A stretch of 64,000 nt of DNA from Capitulum mitella (GCA_030062745.1 CP099849.1:4696586-4760585); one strand, 5' to 3'. Shown: positions 23,682 to 37,279, numbered from the stretch's first letter. Numbers and translations are program-made. Notes: generated by a model from the letters alone, not told the origin.

Positions 23682-25133
23682 CACTCACACGGGTGGCCGG
23701 TCAAATATAACGCACTCGGGTCAATTTGACCCCCCTGAGATCTCAAAAACTAACGAGGCTAGAGACACTAAATTCGCAGTTTTGAAGACGTCCTGGAGAC
23801 GCTTCCTTGCATAGCAGTTTCATGTTTCTAGAGCGTGACCTTCAGGGTCAAATGAGGTCAAAGACGGTCGAATTTGGTGCGATTCGCCGGACTTTTTCTA
23901 GCACCGCGAAAACTGTTGGTCTTAACGATAAAATGTAGGGCCCATTTTTTCAGGACACACAAAATTGTAATAGTAAACTAAAATTTGGTATGCTTAGTTC
24001 AGTACTTATGCTTAAATTTGTTTTTCAGCTCAGTTTAAGCCAAGTGACTATAATTCCACATTGTCATATACCTTGCTTTGTGATCTCTCAGGGAAGATTT
24101 TGGGAATGAATTCGAATTCGGCACCCAAAATTACCTCACGTCACATTTCGGCCACAAAGGTTGCACAAGGTCATCTGATGTCAACTTAGGTCGTTGACCT
24201 TAAGCTGCCTAAAAAAAGTGGAAATCGTGAAGTTGTGCTCCACAAAGCCAATTGCCGTCATCCGATACAATTTTACCGATAAATCAAGTATTTGGCACCG
24301 GTAAATACAAAGTTTATTGCGTCTTCCAGCTCCCTCAGAACAGTAAACAGGCATGGAATACTAGATTAAAAGCACAACCCGTCTGACCCATTTCTCTTTG
24401 ACGCCTATTTTCTCCCAAAGTGTGCCATAACTAGGTAATTTTGTTCGCTGAATTAGAAATCAACGTTAAAAAAACACTAGAAGGCAAATTTTGTAGAAAA
24501 AGTGTACTAAGGGCAATAATGTTCATCTTATGTCAATGACCTGAGATGACCTAGAAGAGGCCAATCATCCCCGAAATAAGTTTGTGCTATTTAAGCCTTG
24601 AATTAGGCATTCAACAAGAAACTGGCGACGTTTCATTGTGTAGCCTCTGCAGAAAAGGGATGCGCGCGAACACATTTTTTGGTTATCTGTTCATGACATG
24701 AATTGATACCGACTTGAAACTTGGTACGTCAGTAGAAGGTAACGTGCCCTGTTATAGATGTTCCGGTTTGTTGGCTGAAATGATTATAACGCAAGTTCAA
24801 TGGTCGGAATTAATGTTTGACTTTTGATCTTGACCTGACGTCGTGACCTGACACCAGATCGACAGACCCATTTCTGTATTTCTTTTGGTTAGTTATCCGT
24901 GAACCCATATCAGATTCTGAAGTCTCTCTTTAAAGTTCTTTTCATGAGAGCAGTTTGAAGTTTACCCTGAGCTCAATGATCTTGAAAAACCGTGTCATTT
25001 TTTTAACACGAAATAATTTGGTATTCAGTTTCGTACAGCTGTGCTAAAGTTGGTGCGGCTATGCCGCACAACCCGCGACATATTCCGGAAAAACCTCTGA
25101 AGGGGTCCAGTTGACCCCTCATCCGAACGCATG
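23682..25133. mobile_element. TTAA-F element
   Basis: This 1452-bp stretch is bounded by TTAA at 23678-23681 and 25134-25137. The left end reads CACTCACACGGGTG and, slightly inside, GGGTCAATTTGACCCCCC. The right end, read inward, has CATGCGTTCGGATG and then GGGGTCAACTGGACCCC. The paired GGTCAA.T.GACCCC blocks at both ends support one non-autonomous TTAA element with imperfect ends. AGGTCA-type hexamers occur inside (for example 23838-23866). Only one copy is in the window. Confidence 0.55.
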
Positions 25134-25137
25134 TTAA

Positions 25138-26280
25138 TTTCATGCATTGGCATATAATATTCTTGCATATCTAGCGTTCGGGGTTACTCCAAGGTCAATG
25201 CTGGTCAAGGGCAATGAGCTGCTGGGACAAATCATTTGCACCTGCTTCTAAAACCAACAGGACCAGAACAAGGTTATCGAAGACAGTTAATAGACAGACA
25301 GACAAAGAAAGAAAGAGTTGAATTTTTAAGGATGTTCTTTTTTAACCATTTCTGAAGTTAAATTTCGTTCAGGTCGTAACTTTCAAGTGCCAGCAAGGTA
25401 CCTACCTCAACGGTAGAAATTGCACTGCGTTTAAAATTTGCGATGAAATGAATGGAAATTGGCCAGGCCAGCCTGCCAGCTTGACGGCGCGGCGCCAGGC
25501 TGGCCAGAAGGAGGCTGGCTAGGCGCGCCGCGACCTGGCCAGCCTTCCGGCACAACCTTCGCCGGTCACGTGACCACAGCTTAACGCCACGACAGGCCGA
25601 GCGCCCGACCACGGCGGCCGACCAGCAGCCGAGACGACCGACTGACGCCTGACGAGACACACGATTTGACGCAAGACTAGTCGGCTACAGATTACGACGC
25701 TTATGGTCAATCCTGACTGATGCGTCGCAAAAGAAGGCAGAAAATAAACAAACAAACCAGAAGGCCGGTGCCGACTGTGCCCTGCCACGAACACGCGCAC
25801 GAATCACCACATTAGAAATGTATCCGTTATCCATGTTATGTGTATTTTTGCCAATATGTTTGGTTAGTGAATGCCATTTAAAACATGCGTGCAGTAAAAG
25901 CTTGACTCTAACGCCCAGCGCCATCTAGTTTCATCTCATCATTGGCCATGTGCTCTTATCGGAGGATGCACACTTTCACTCCTGCGATAACAGTCCATCG
26001 TTTTCTTCAGGTTAGTTTTGCTTCCGCCCCTCGGCTTTGGCCAGTCGTGTTTGTTTTTGCCCCCACTCCTTTCGCGTCAGTTAATATTACCCGAACGTTT
26101 AGTTGGCTAAACGTGTAGTTTGTCTTCCTTGCTATATGGAAATATCTAAAACGCAGGAAAAACCTTTCGTAAACTGACGCGGACGCGAATACTGCGCACG
26201 ACAACATTCAACGCGCAGACTTAACCCGACCTTTACCACAGACTCGCAGGCTCGACCTTTGGACCTAAGATGACCACCGC
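25138..26280. other. Non-coding, nothing recognised
   Basis: Includes a GC-rich patch with repeated GGCCAGGC/CTGGCCAG words at about 25455-25560. No gene was seen. Confidence 0.4.
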
Positions 26281-27720
26281 GTGCCACGGGACTCCGGGAA
26301 GAACAAAAACTCGCATTCGACAGAGGCAGCTGAATGGAAGATTGGCGTATGCCCGCCTCAGGAAATCGAACAAATTGTCGACCTAACTTCACCCGCGCAA
26401 GCCGCTCCTGCACATGAACTTATCATTATCTCCAGTCAGCCAACATCCAGATGTCCTGGGGTCGTACCCTCCACTCAAAACATTCGAACGTAAAGTTGGA
26501 CTTCCGACACGCCAATGTGTGGGCGCCACCGAAACGAGTGCAAACCACGTGCGATCCAGAAATTCAGCTAGACATCCAGGTAGTGAGAGAACATCCACTA
26601 CCCATCAAACCCCAAAATCGACACCAAACCAAGCTGTTGCTCAAACAAGCGACATTTTACTGGAAAACTGACCACATCTCTGTTACATGTCTCGGGGCTA
26701 TTGGAAAGGAAAGGTCTTTGCGCTGCAACTGCGGTTCGTGACAGACGAGAAGCTCATGGTTGAGCTAAAATCGGGAAAGGCCCCGTACGTTCAAAAAATC
26801 GCGACATTTAAAGTCAGTAAATTCAGAGACACAAATCTCCAAATCTAGTGCTCACTTCCATCTATCTACGATTTTCATCACAAAGTCTCTGGAGTCTCTG
26901 GGTCAGTCTCCGGATATCTGGGCTACGACATCAGAGTGCTCACAACCCACCCCCCTTGCTGTTTTGCATGACGGCGATTCGACCACAGACCTCGCAGCTG
27001 CCCGTAACCATTTTGCTGTGGACTTTGTGGAATGGTTGCCCATCAGGCACTGAATGTCAGCGCCCAAGAATTTCACCAGATGTGGGTTACGCGACCACGG
27101 CGCAAACTCAAACGCTTTCCCAAGCCAGACACTTAAAAACGCACCGTGAGATTATGGCTAAAAGAGGCACATTTTACCAAAAACGAGGAAAATCATCAAA
27201 ACAGAAGCGCCCACTCAGAAAAAAATCGTACGCGGCAACTACCAGGTGACTGCCATCAGCAAACAAACGGAATCGATCGCTGAACCAAGATATCTTTACT
27301 TTCACGCTGAACTACCACCTCTCAAACCTCTCAAATCTCACTGCCAGCAGCCAAGAGAATAAGCAGGGTCCTCAGACAACGCAACCGACGCAGACTGTCC
27401 ACAAAACCTCATAAGTGGGGAACGTGGATTAGATGCTAACACAGGGGTCATCGCGCGTCTGTATTGACCTGGAAAAGTTAGCCCATGAAACACAGCTATT
27501 CTTTGACTCAAGTCAAACAAGAAAACCTAAAACATTGGGTGCGAAAGAATATGCTTGCATCTACAGCTCCTTAAACATCGCAGCCAGACGGCTAGATAAA
27601 ATACAAAAAATGCAAATGAACAGAATACATGCATTATACACACATTATACATACAATACATGTAAATACATGCAAAAGGAAAGTCACGTAGCGCATCGCT
27701 GTTCCACCAGGAGATGATTT
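26281..27720 (+). other. Unrecognised, coding-like region
   Basis: Several short, non-overlapping open frames on the plus strand (for example 26451-26741, 26848-27249 and 27433-27717) have polar, basic peptides of protein-like composition. I recognise no domain. It could be the remnant of a mobile element related to the LTR-type fossil 0.7 kb downstream, a degraded host gene, or chance. I assign no function. Confidence 0.25.
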
Positions 27721-28389
27721 TTAACTCGGTTGTTAAATATGTCATGCTTAAACCTCGTAAAGGTTGGAGCAAAAAAGTTGATATTGGTCACCACTTGATA
27801 TGAAACTCTTCAGACTCTCGACTCGGTCCGAAAAGCCGGCGCGTGAAGAAAGAGCTTTGTCTAATGGTACGGTGATGAATGCTCTCTCTGAAAGCCACTG
27901 AAGCCGAAAAAGACAGGCTGCGACATGGTCAAGTCGTTCTCAGTCTCCACGCTGTGATGCAAAAATACGTTTTTCGGCACAGAGACAATGAAGACTAGTT
28001 TAAACGTCACTGATCTGCTGGAATTTTCTGCGGATTGAAACCGCGCGAGCAGCATGATCCAGGTTTCCTTGCAGCCTTTTTGTTTGGGTGATGTAACTGG
28101 CTCAGCAAACACTAAAACAATACCTAATGACGGAGAGCACTAGGCTGTGAGCCAGTGCCATCAGAACCGACTCGGAAGGCTGTGTTTGTTGCGACTTAGC
28201 CCAGCCACCAAACCGGTCCATCTTTGGACCACTTCTTCGGCATGCTCCAAAAAAAGAAAACATGAACATGTAAAGCTGCGTATAAGTTGCATGTAAAGTA
28301 ACATAGTCTCATATTTGAGACAGGTTACCTGTCTATAGTACTTACCCACATTGTATTTTCAGAATGGTCATATGGTGAAACAGCATCAC
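27721..28389. other. Non-coding, nothing recognised
   Basis: No supported feature. Confidence 0.4.
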
Positions 28390-29700
28390 GCTATGACTTT
28401 CACAGCATTTTGAGAGTGGAAGCAAACCAAAAGATTCAACGTTCGTTTCGTGAATCCGAAAGACTTTGGGAAGGGTGGTACGGGTCCTCAGTGCAGGATC
28501 GTTTTCAAAGTTTGTGGATAGGAGTTATTTTTGAGAAATTTCGCTTCATACATGGCAAAGAGCTTATATCAAAATTATCCAAAGTTGGTGGGACCGTCAC
28601 CCTGCCTGCCCTATGGGCTGCTGCACACATGATGCAGTTCTTGCATCAGTCCATGCTTGGGAAGCCTGAGATCGAGGTGCTGGGTTTCTTTAAAGGATCG
28701 TCAGCGGCAAAGAATTGTGTTAGCAGCAAATGTAGATCAAATTGACCGGAAGCAGTTGCATCCAGGCATGGTCACGAAATGGTTGAAGAGATCTGAGTTC
28801 CCATCAGCATACACTTGCTTCATGTCTGATGATTTTATTACTTTTTTGCAGCACCGAGTAGGATTAGTTTGTCACTGTACGATCAGGTCAAGGCTGAGAT
28901 CACGGCAACGTTAAAGCTATGAATCCCAGAAGAAACCGAAGCCTGTTGAGTGGCGTTTGCCAATTGCCTGCATGCTAAAAAGACTGGCTGACGGGACGAG
29001 AAAAAATAGGATCTACATCGTATTTGACTCAATAGATGTAATCAGGTATGTCCAGAGAGGAAGCCAGAGTCCTCCCATCCATCGAAGGGTATCTGGGACG
29101 ACTGAACGGTATCCAAATGATGTCGGTTCTGAACGCAAATGCGGGGTACTGACAACTGCCGCCTGTTGGATGACGCGTCCAAGTAAATCACGATAATCGC
29201 AACGTTCGGGAGATACTCCTGTCAAGTTCTTCCGCTCGGAGTTACAAGCGTCAGTGAAATAACTGCAGGGGGATTGGAAGACGCCTCGATGAATATAGAC
29301 CTTGTCGTCAGTTATCAGGAATATATTAAGGCCGCTGGACGCACGACAGAGGAGCATGGCAGAAGGTTTCAGAACGATTCCCGGTTGTTTGAAGGGGCGC
29401 GAAGTCACGCTGAACCGCATCAAGGACCAGTTCAGGAAGACAATCCTGTCCTTTCCGGTAAATGCGATCGACGACACCGGTATCTGTCCGGATCCTGAAG
29501 GGGTGAAATAGCTTCTGGTGCTGCCTCTTTTACAGGCTGAGAGGATTCTTGGGGATGATCCAACGACTAAGGAAGGCACTGACAGGACATGGCAAGCGTT
29601 GACATTTCTTCGAGGTTGGCTGTTCTCAAGGGCAGGGAATGAGCGTAGTGTCCTCCGCAAGAAAAGTTTATCATGACTCAGGTCACTTACTCAATGGGGT
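28390..29700 (+). mobile_element. Ty3/Gypsy-type LTR retroelement fossil (pol fragment)
   Basis: This is a fossil fragment of an LTR retroelement. The stretch 29040-29560 has the composition and order of a retroelement reverse transcriptase (a FGRY-like block, a PFGVTSVSE-like block and a 'VSYQ' region followed by 'AGRTTEEH'). The 1-kb part upstream (about 28390-28910) may be its gag or protease region, by position only. It is clearly broken, with several breaks, and no long terminal repeats could be identified. It looks old. Confidence 0.6.
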
Positions 29701-30529
29701 ACAAATGTTCATACTACAGAACAACTCCTCACAATGTTTCATTGACATCGATTTCAAATATCGAGACAAGGGAAAAGTAATAATGTTCTGTATTTTAATT
29801 AAAATGGTCTTGGTTCCTCCAAACTAGGTTTCATGTGCCGCAAAGTACTTGAGATTAGATGAGATATGAGATGAAATACGAGACAGGTGCGATTATACCT
29901 ATCAGACCTGCTCATGAACCAGCCGCTCTGCGCGCACCAGTCCGGTGGCTCGACACGTCTACTCCCGTCCGTCGCCGACGATAGATTGGACGACGCGACT
30001 GGCTCTGACGGGCCGCCGCGGATGAAGTGGGAAACCGATTTAAAAGTCCGAAACACTAAAAAATACGCTAGGAATACGCGGACGATGAACAAGAACACGT
30101 AATTCTTACTTCATTGGGTGGAAAAATATCTAAGCAAAAAATGCAGTGTGAGCCCTTGCCCCTCTTTACAGTGCCATTGTTTCTCCAGCTTTTATAAATA
30201 AACATTCAAGCCTCTTCAGCCTAGTCGTTTCAACATAGGTCGAGAAGCTGATATTTGTTGTTTTCAGATGCAAAAAATCGCCATGCTAATGACGATCAAG
30301 ATACCCACCACAGTACTTAGGGAGGTCAGAACTCGTTTGCCATTTAGAAAGCACGTGCTTCGGAAAGCCACAAATGACAACTGACAAACCTGCAAACGAC
30401 GAAAAACAGCGCGTTGTAGTTCGGCCATCTGCCAGCACCTTTCAGGACCAGCTTTGCCAGTCCAGAATCTGTCACAAATGGCACACTGCAAATCCTGGCA
30501 AATCCGCGACAAAGGAACGTCAGGTCAAC
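29701..30529. other. Non-coding, nothing recognised
   Basis: Includes a short GAGAT-rich run near 29850-29885. No gene was seen. Confidence 0.4.
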
Positions 30530-30965
30530 GACCCGCAACGGCCGATCCGCGTGCAGCACGCTGGACACCTCCTCCACCCCCGCCGCCTGCGATTCAAACC
30601 GGCCGCGGCCGCGAACGTGCCTCGCGGCTTTGACCACGCCTCCGCCTGGGCGCAGCTCTCATGTCAGAGAGTGGACGAGCCCTCCGTGCCAGAGAGTGTG
30701 CCCGCTGCGGCGCCGGGCGTCGCTCCGGCCCAAATTGGGTTAATGTTGGGTCGGCCGGCCGGCAGCGGGCCGCAGTCGCGCACGGTCTGCCGAGGGGCGA
30801 GTGCGCGACAGCCGAGTGATCCCAGACCAGACGCAGACGACGCCGCTCGGATCAGCCCCTCCGTGCCAGGTGAGCCGGCGCGCCCCACCCAGCAGCGCCC
30901 GGCGACGGAGAGGCAGTGTCTGTCGTGCCGCCTGCAGATTCAGGCTGCTTCTGGGGACGCCTTCG
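30530..30965. other. GC/CpG-rich block without recognised gene
   Basis: Strongly GC-rich and CpG-rich against AT-rich flanks. Long open frames on both strands (including 30374-31120 plus) are what low stop-codon density predicts, and none shows a domain. It could be a promoter or untranslated exon. Confidence 0.35.
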
Positions 30966-32039
30966 AGGCATACGTGCGTTTGTTTTTGACCAAAATGCCA
31001 CATAATATCGCATCCATTAATGATCCAGGCCAATTTTTTCGCCTCGGATATGGAACTTTAGCTGTGTTTCTTTACATCTTACTTTGTATCACACCGAACG
31101 TGATCTCTCGGTGGTCTTAAATACCCACAGGATACCTTTCTTGACATATTTCTGACACAGTTTATTGCCCTGTCTGTTCAGGAGCCACTGATGAGACCTA
31201 AATGTGTCCTGGTGCTTTTCTTCGTGTTAGATGACAGCGGATTTTCATGGGTTTGGGCATGCGAAAAACATTAAAAATAGGTTATGGCTGCCGGTTGTAA
31301 TATTGCGTTTCGGTTCGTACGTTTCATAGTTTTCCACGGCGATCGGGAAATGAGTATGTGAAACATGAACGTTCGTTATAAAACTTAGCATAACCTACGT
31401 GGCGCAAATTATTCTCCAGCAGGCCTATTCTTCGTGACAACATATATTGGCGAAATTCGTACCGCTTAATGTAAATATTTTGCCGCATTCAGTTTGGGTC
31501 ACTAAGTGCCGTTAGTGGATGTGCCACAGACACGTTCTTTTCCGCGATCCCATAATTTTGCACGGAATACGCAAAAAAACTCTCGTTGTTCATATACGAC
31601 ATATAACTCTTATCTGGGGTTTCTGACATGGATCCTATTGTCATTATTGAGTTGCTAATCCCTGAATATAATGGCTCATTTATAAATCTCCTGCAGACAA
31701 AAATGAAACATTGCTCATTTGACCTACCATTGACGTAATTTCTTATTTGCTATTTCTAAATCACAAAGTGGACACCGCATTTTGAATTTTCCAGTATTGC
31801 GCCGTGTCCTACTAGCATCAGCCCAATTTCCGCAAGGTACATTGGTAGTTACGCAAAGACAAATTGAGCCGACAGTTAACTCATTTTTCGTCCCCCCATT
31901 TTACAGTAATACCTTAAACCTTGGTCCATATCAGCCATGAAAATGCTCCAGCTAAAACCCTGTGTGGTGCACGTGTTCTCCTCCTCATCGTCTTTCCATC
32001 GTCGCCCAGCCGTTCTCGGTTCCAATGTTTGGCCTCCGA
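30966..32039. other. AT-rich non-coding, nothing recognised
   Basis: No coding sequence or matching repeat was found. Confidence 0.4.
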
Positions 32040-33415
32040 GTCCTGCACAGCTCCTCTGACCACGTGCTGGAGGGTTCCGGCCGGCCGTCCAGCCGGGCCA
32101 GGCGCCCCCGACGGCCGCCGCGGACGGCACCGGTTGCCAGGTCGTCTGGATCGGTGTGCCAGAAACGGTGGCCGCCGGCGGCCGCGTGGCCCACTGCGGC
32201 CAGACGCGCGCCGCCGCCGGCCGCCGCCGCACGCGCAAAGTCACGGCCAGAGCGGCCGCCGGCCGCCGGCTGGCCCGGATACGGGGCCGCCGCCAGCGCC
32301 ACGGCCGTGGCCCACGGCGACCGGACAGACGCACGCTGGCCAGACAGCAGCGACACATGTACACATGCACTGGAACTGGGTCAGGTCTCATATGGTCAGA
32401 GTGCTTTGAGGGTTCTGAAAAATACTATCATTATGCCGCAGCAAGTCGAAGTTATCGAGGTTTTCCTCCCCCATTATCCATCGAGTTGACAGTCACCTGC
32501 GTCTATTACTTGTCTTCGCTCGCCATCCAATGTTTCCCGCGTGCATTACTTTCTGCACGAAGCCAGCAGTGTGTATTAGTATCGTATGCGTATTACTTTC
32601 AACACTCGCCCCAACTTCAGCTCAGAATGTACTCCACCGTATCGCGAACTGGCCAACAGCTGGGGCTGGATGACGCAGCTCGCATGCGTGCAGCCGGCAG
32701 CGGTCCCGCGGACAGAACAGCGGCGGCGCGGCGTGGCCGCCCGCCCGCCGGAGCCGGCCGCCAGTGATGGCCGTAACTGGGCCGTAGTCCCGTGACCCAG
32801 TGACGGCGGACATCGCAGCCCCGGAACCTGGCCGGCCGCCGCTGGTCCGCTGGCGGCCCGACAGGTTCCGCCCGGCTCGAACCGCGGCTTTTGCCGACAG
32901 AATGGAAGGAAGCCATGGGAGGCATCCAGTGGTCTGATAAGAGCGTTGTGGCGATTCAGGCGTGTTTATCGTGCGCGAGTTGGAGCTCAAAGATCAAATT
33001 TTGGCCATCAGGCCCATGATAGAACATTTACGTTTTCTTGATGATTATCTGTCTTTCCCAGTCTTGAAAAAAAATGAAAATATTACTCCTTCCGTAAAGT
33101 ATTGACCGTCCCGGAAACCGCCGACCGACCAGCACAGTCATCAGCCATTTCAACACGCAAACCGGCAGACTCCCGTTCCCTGGTAAAAATCCGCCCCGGC
33201 AGAGGAACTGCCGCGCTGTCGGCGGCGGCGGCGGCGGCGGTGGCGGCGGTGGCGGCCGACCCTAATCCTGGCCCGCACTATCGGGGTCAGGCTCGGCTCC
33301 GCAGCGGCGCTCGGCCGGGGCGGCGCTGCACGCTGCAGCCGGCCCAGCCCTGGCCCGCGGTCGGCAGGCCGCCGCGGAAGAGGCTGCAGCCGCCACTCGG
33401 CTGCGGTGTTCTGCG
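32040..33415. other. Three GC/CpG-rich blocks without recognised gene
   Basis: GC-rich blocks at about 32040-32350, 32640-32900 and 33100-33415 are built from CCGGCCG/GGCGGCGG words, separated by ordinary DNA. Open frames overlap on both strands without conserved motifs. They may be CpG-island promoters or non-coding exons, or simple GGC-type expansions. Confidence 0.35.
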
Positions 33416-34355
33416 TCAGTCGCGATGCAGTTTCCTGTCTTTTGCCGTGTTAAGCCCCTGGTCTGCGTTGTAGTCGGCTGCCTTCCGCTGCGTTATGTTT
33501 TGGCTGCGATGCAGTCTCTGCTTCCCATTGGCCAGACCGCAATGTTTTGCCTAGCATTCAAATACACAAGCATGCAACTCTCGGTGCCTCTCTCGCTTGG
33601 TTTTGGCATCATGGTCTTTGCACATTTTTGCTACGGCTGGAAGTTATGCCTCCTGGCAATGACGACTGGTGCCAGGGACTCTTCCAGCAACCTAAGGCTG
33701 GGCACATTCATTTGGTGATGTGCCGTTATGGTGGAAAATCAATAGTCATAATGTCAAGATTTTTGAGATTTTGGAAACATGTTCACGGTGTCTGTATCGT
33801 GGATCCTATCGCTGCTGCTTTGCCAGCTTTCAGTGGGTTTGGATGCCACAGTTTTTATGTACTTGCAATATGTATTTATCAACGCCTTCAACTGTCAGTA
33901 TCGTTGTACGCCGCGCAGTCTCATGCTCAATGCCTTGGAGAAAGGTCTTAATGTCACGAAGATATCGAGAGGTAAGTTCTATACACCGCCTGCGTTACGG
34001 TCTCCAGCATTAGTGCTACTGCTCAGCTGCGTTGAAGTTTCCCAGCTTCTCCGTTGTTTTCCCAGTCCATGTTGCAGTCTTCGGACCAGAAGGCAATTTG
34101 CCACTCCGCATTGCTTACAATGTTTCGTTCTCCTTCGTGAAATGCTATATTCATTTATGTGTTCCGCGAAAGAGGTCTTGTTAAATATTTCTCTATGCCA
34201 TCGGAAAGCTGCAAAGCTGGTCCTGAACACCTTTTACCTGAACCCTTTTCGACCTTTCTAGCCGGCGTAGGACTCATTGTGCCTGTTGGCATCACGGCAC
34301 TACACGTCAACCGGGACCAGACTTGTGCTCGACATCTTTTGGGTGATCCTAATCA
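33416..34355. other. Non-coding, nothing recognised
   Basis: Short frames at 33425-33718 and 33779-34261 look weakly hydrophobic but match nothing I know. Confidence 0.35.
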
Positions 34356-35362
34356 GGATTTGAACCACAGTGACTTGATCCGGATCGGCATTTCAATCAC
34401 CGCCATTTTGAAAAATTTGGTCCGAATCAAATGTAATTCACGTGCTCTTCATTGATTCAGACCAGCCATTCATCTAAAATATCATATATATGCCGTCATA
34501 AGCGCATGCGCTTTAAAGCAATATTATAAGATTTATATACGTGCATGCATATATATACATTCTGATGTCTTCGCTACTTTATTACTGTATAACATGGAAC
34601 CTAAGTTTACAAAATGCATGGAAAATGGTTAAATTTGTGTTAGACTACATATGCGTATGGAAGTTGGTTACATAAATGTAATATACGTGTATATAAATGT
34701 ATTGCATACATTTAGGAAGGCTCTACTTTCCACTTTCTTCTCTGCGAAAACAGGCAGGAAGGTAGCGTAATATTGGCATTTTTACAGACAGTATCTTTTT
34801 ATAGTGTAATTTTAGTTAAGGTGCGCTGATTGCCCCTCGATGTTTATCCACAATTCTTTTACCAGTTACGGCGCACTAGTGACAATAGTGGCCTAAACTT
34901 TGTGTTATACACAGATGACAGTATAGGCAGACGCGTCTGACCAAGGCAGGGGCTGTCTGACCAAAAATAAAGGGAACCAGTAACATAATGACTACTGAAT
35001 AATACTAAGCATCTGGCACCCTTGGCATCCTCTATCATGTGATTTGATTTGGTGAATTTGTACCTGAAAGACTTCCTTCATGAGCATAATGTCATGTTAT
35101 TTGATTACCCTGCTTTACATATATAATTTGATCGCATTGAATCAGATTGACCGTGTAGATGATCCCGATCAAAATCAGGATCACACTTTTTGAATCTGGA
35201 TCAGCATTTGAGTTACGACCGTTTTCCATACCTGGCTCTGATCAAATGTGATTCAAGTCTGCATATTCGAATTGATCCGGATCTAACACGATTTACACAA
35301 AAACATACGATCCCTGATCCGGATCAGATCCGGATCAGAATTGGGATCGGTTGGATGGTTGG
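34356..35362. repeat. GATCCGGATC-rich decayed repeat
   Basis: The words GATCCGGATC, ATCAAATGTGATTCA and AATCAGGAT recur in two clusters (34359-34450 and 35137-35362) on either side of an AT-rich stretch, giving a loosely palindromic layout like the ATCCGGATT repeat at 1396-1945. It is probably a related palindromic transposon family, strongly decayed. Confidence 0.4.
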
Positions 35363-37279
35363 TTGGTTATTGGGGCTTAGGGGCGCACCGACTACAGGGT
35401 CATTCGGCGCCCAGGGATCGGTTGGAACCGATGTGGACATCATGGAACCGAAGAGGACGCTCATCTGATGAGCGTCCTTTGTGAAAGACGAGCAGCCTGA
35501 CGAGCCGCCTCCCAGTGCCAGTTCCGGCACGTGCACTGTAATCGAGTAGTGTAACCAGTACTCAAGCGGTTCAAAGAGGATCCGCCCCTGATCCGCGAAA
35601 CTGGCATCACCGTTATTTGTCCGAACTCCGCACTACGGCGCGTATCCGCGGGTTTTGGCTTTAAAGAAGAATTTGCCACTTCCACCACGCCTCTTACGAG
35701 TCCGTTTGGTGCCGCGATAACCGGAGGAAAATCCAAAACAGCGTATTCCAGGTGATACGGACCTCAGTAAAGGAAAGTCGCGCAAACCTGACTGCTGTGC
35801 AGACTCAGTTAATCGTGTATCGTTATTATGACTGTGTGGAGTTCAAAGACTTCCCACTGTCTTACCTCAGCCGTCCCTGCGACTCCACCTTTGGTGTAAG
35901 TACCTTCGTCGCCGTGCCCTATTCCCGTCGGCGTACGTCTCTGGTCAGAGCTCGAGCGATGCACGTGTGCATTCCTCGTGAAACGACTCCACCCGTGAAC
36001 ATGCGCGCTCCGGCTTTCATCATAGTACACCTGCCTACCCTCAGATGAGTCCAGATTTTTTACAGTAAGACATTGCAAATGACGTTGCTGAGGCGTAAAT
36101 TTAGATCAGCCAGGCGCAAGGGCATGGGGCTTTTGAATTTGCTATCGCTTCACCCAAGAATGTCAATATAAAGGCAGCTAAAGATATTTTACTAAGTCTT
36201 AATTTTAATGCATTTTTATTGTGAGGGCTGGTTTTACCATGATGCCGAAATGCACATGAAACGTCATGGAGAAACGCTGACTTAACTTCAGATGCATGAA
36301 AACAGCGCACTGCTTCATTTACGACAAAAACGAGCACATGGCCTGATCACCTGGCCTTGTCCCCAAAGGCGCGCTCCCGAAAGATCACCGTCGGTCGCCG
36401 CGTCTCGCGCCCTTCCTTCCACCAGTCCGTATGCTCCTCACAGCTGGACAGGTGTCCACGAGCCGAGCGCCGCCAGCTGCTCTCGCTGGCGCCAGCAATT
36501 AGGGTCACTCCCGGCGCTCCACCGCTGGGTGGCCGGCCAGCGAAAGCGCTCACGCCCATCCAACAATAACGACCTGCCGATGGGCTTGATTACGAACGAG
36601 AATTGACTTCTTCTGAGCCAGTCAGTGAACCCCATCAAGGTGGATGACCGTTCGGAATAGATGATGAGATCAGTTGGTTTATGATCGCTTTCTTGTGCGC
36701 TTTGTTCGGCCGTTTATGTCAACATCCATATTAGAGCTTCAGAACGCAGCAGCGTCAATTGGCACCACGGTCAGAATAAATAAAAATGTTGACATTGGCC
36801 AAGGAGCAGAGGTAAAAGGCGTCCGTTCTAACGATAATTTTGAAACGATGCACAAGTGAGAAAACTGCTAACAACCACGTAAACGAGTGGCCTTTTTTAC
36901 ATTTACTAGTTCGAAACAAAACAAACAGCGTCGGACTCTGGATAGATTTGTGTTACAAAATTTCGCCAACACGCCAAATTTCCGCGTCAATATACTGCCA
37001 CCTCTGCACCGTAAGCTGTCAGGCACATGCAACATGCACATGCAACAAGCACACGCGGATACATCGGAACAGGCTAATTGGTATTCGCGATGGTACACGC
37101 GAAACCTTCTTCGCCTGCTGTACGTGAAGCCGCTCAATGCAGATCGTACGTGCCAGATCGCCATCTCCTGAGGCGAACCTGGTCTCAGACGGTTGAGCTG
37201 GCGCTAACTGCTACACCGTAGTTGGGACCTGCGAGGTCTCCCCTCAGACAAGTCGGCTTGCACCTGCGCAGGTCAGAGT
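35363..37279. other. Non-coding, nothing recognised
   Basis: Mixed composition with a GC-richer patch at 36355-36560. I recognise no protein in the open frames at 35461-35736 (minus), 35752-36048 (plus) or 36292-36638. Confidence 0.35.

Noticed and set aside
30374-31120. 248-codon plus-strand open frame
   Set aside because: No domain, composition driven by the CpG-rich block, and no splice or promoter context that supports it.
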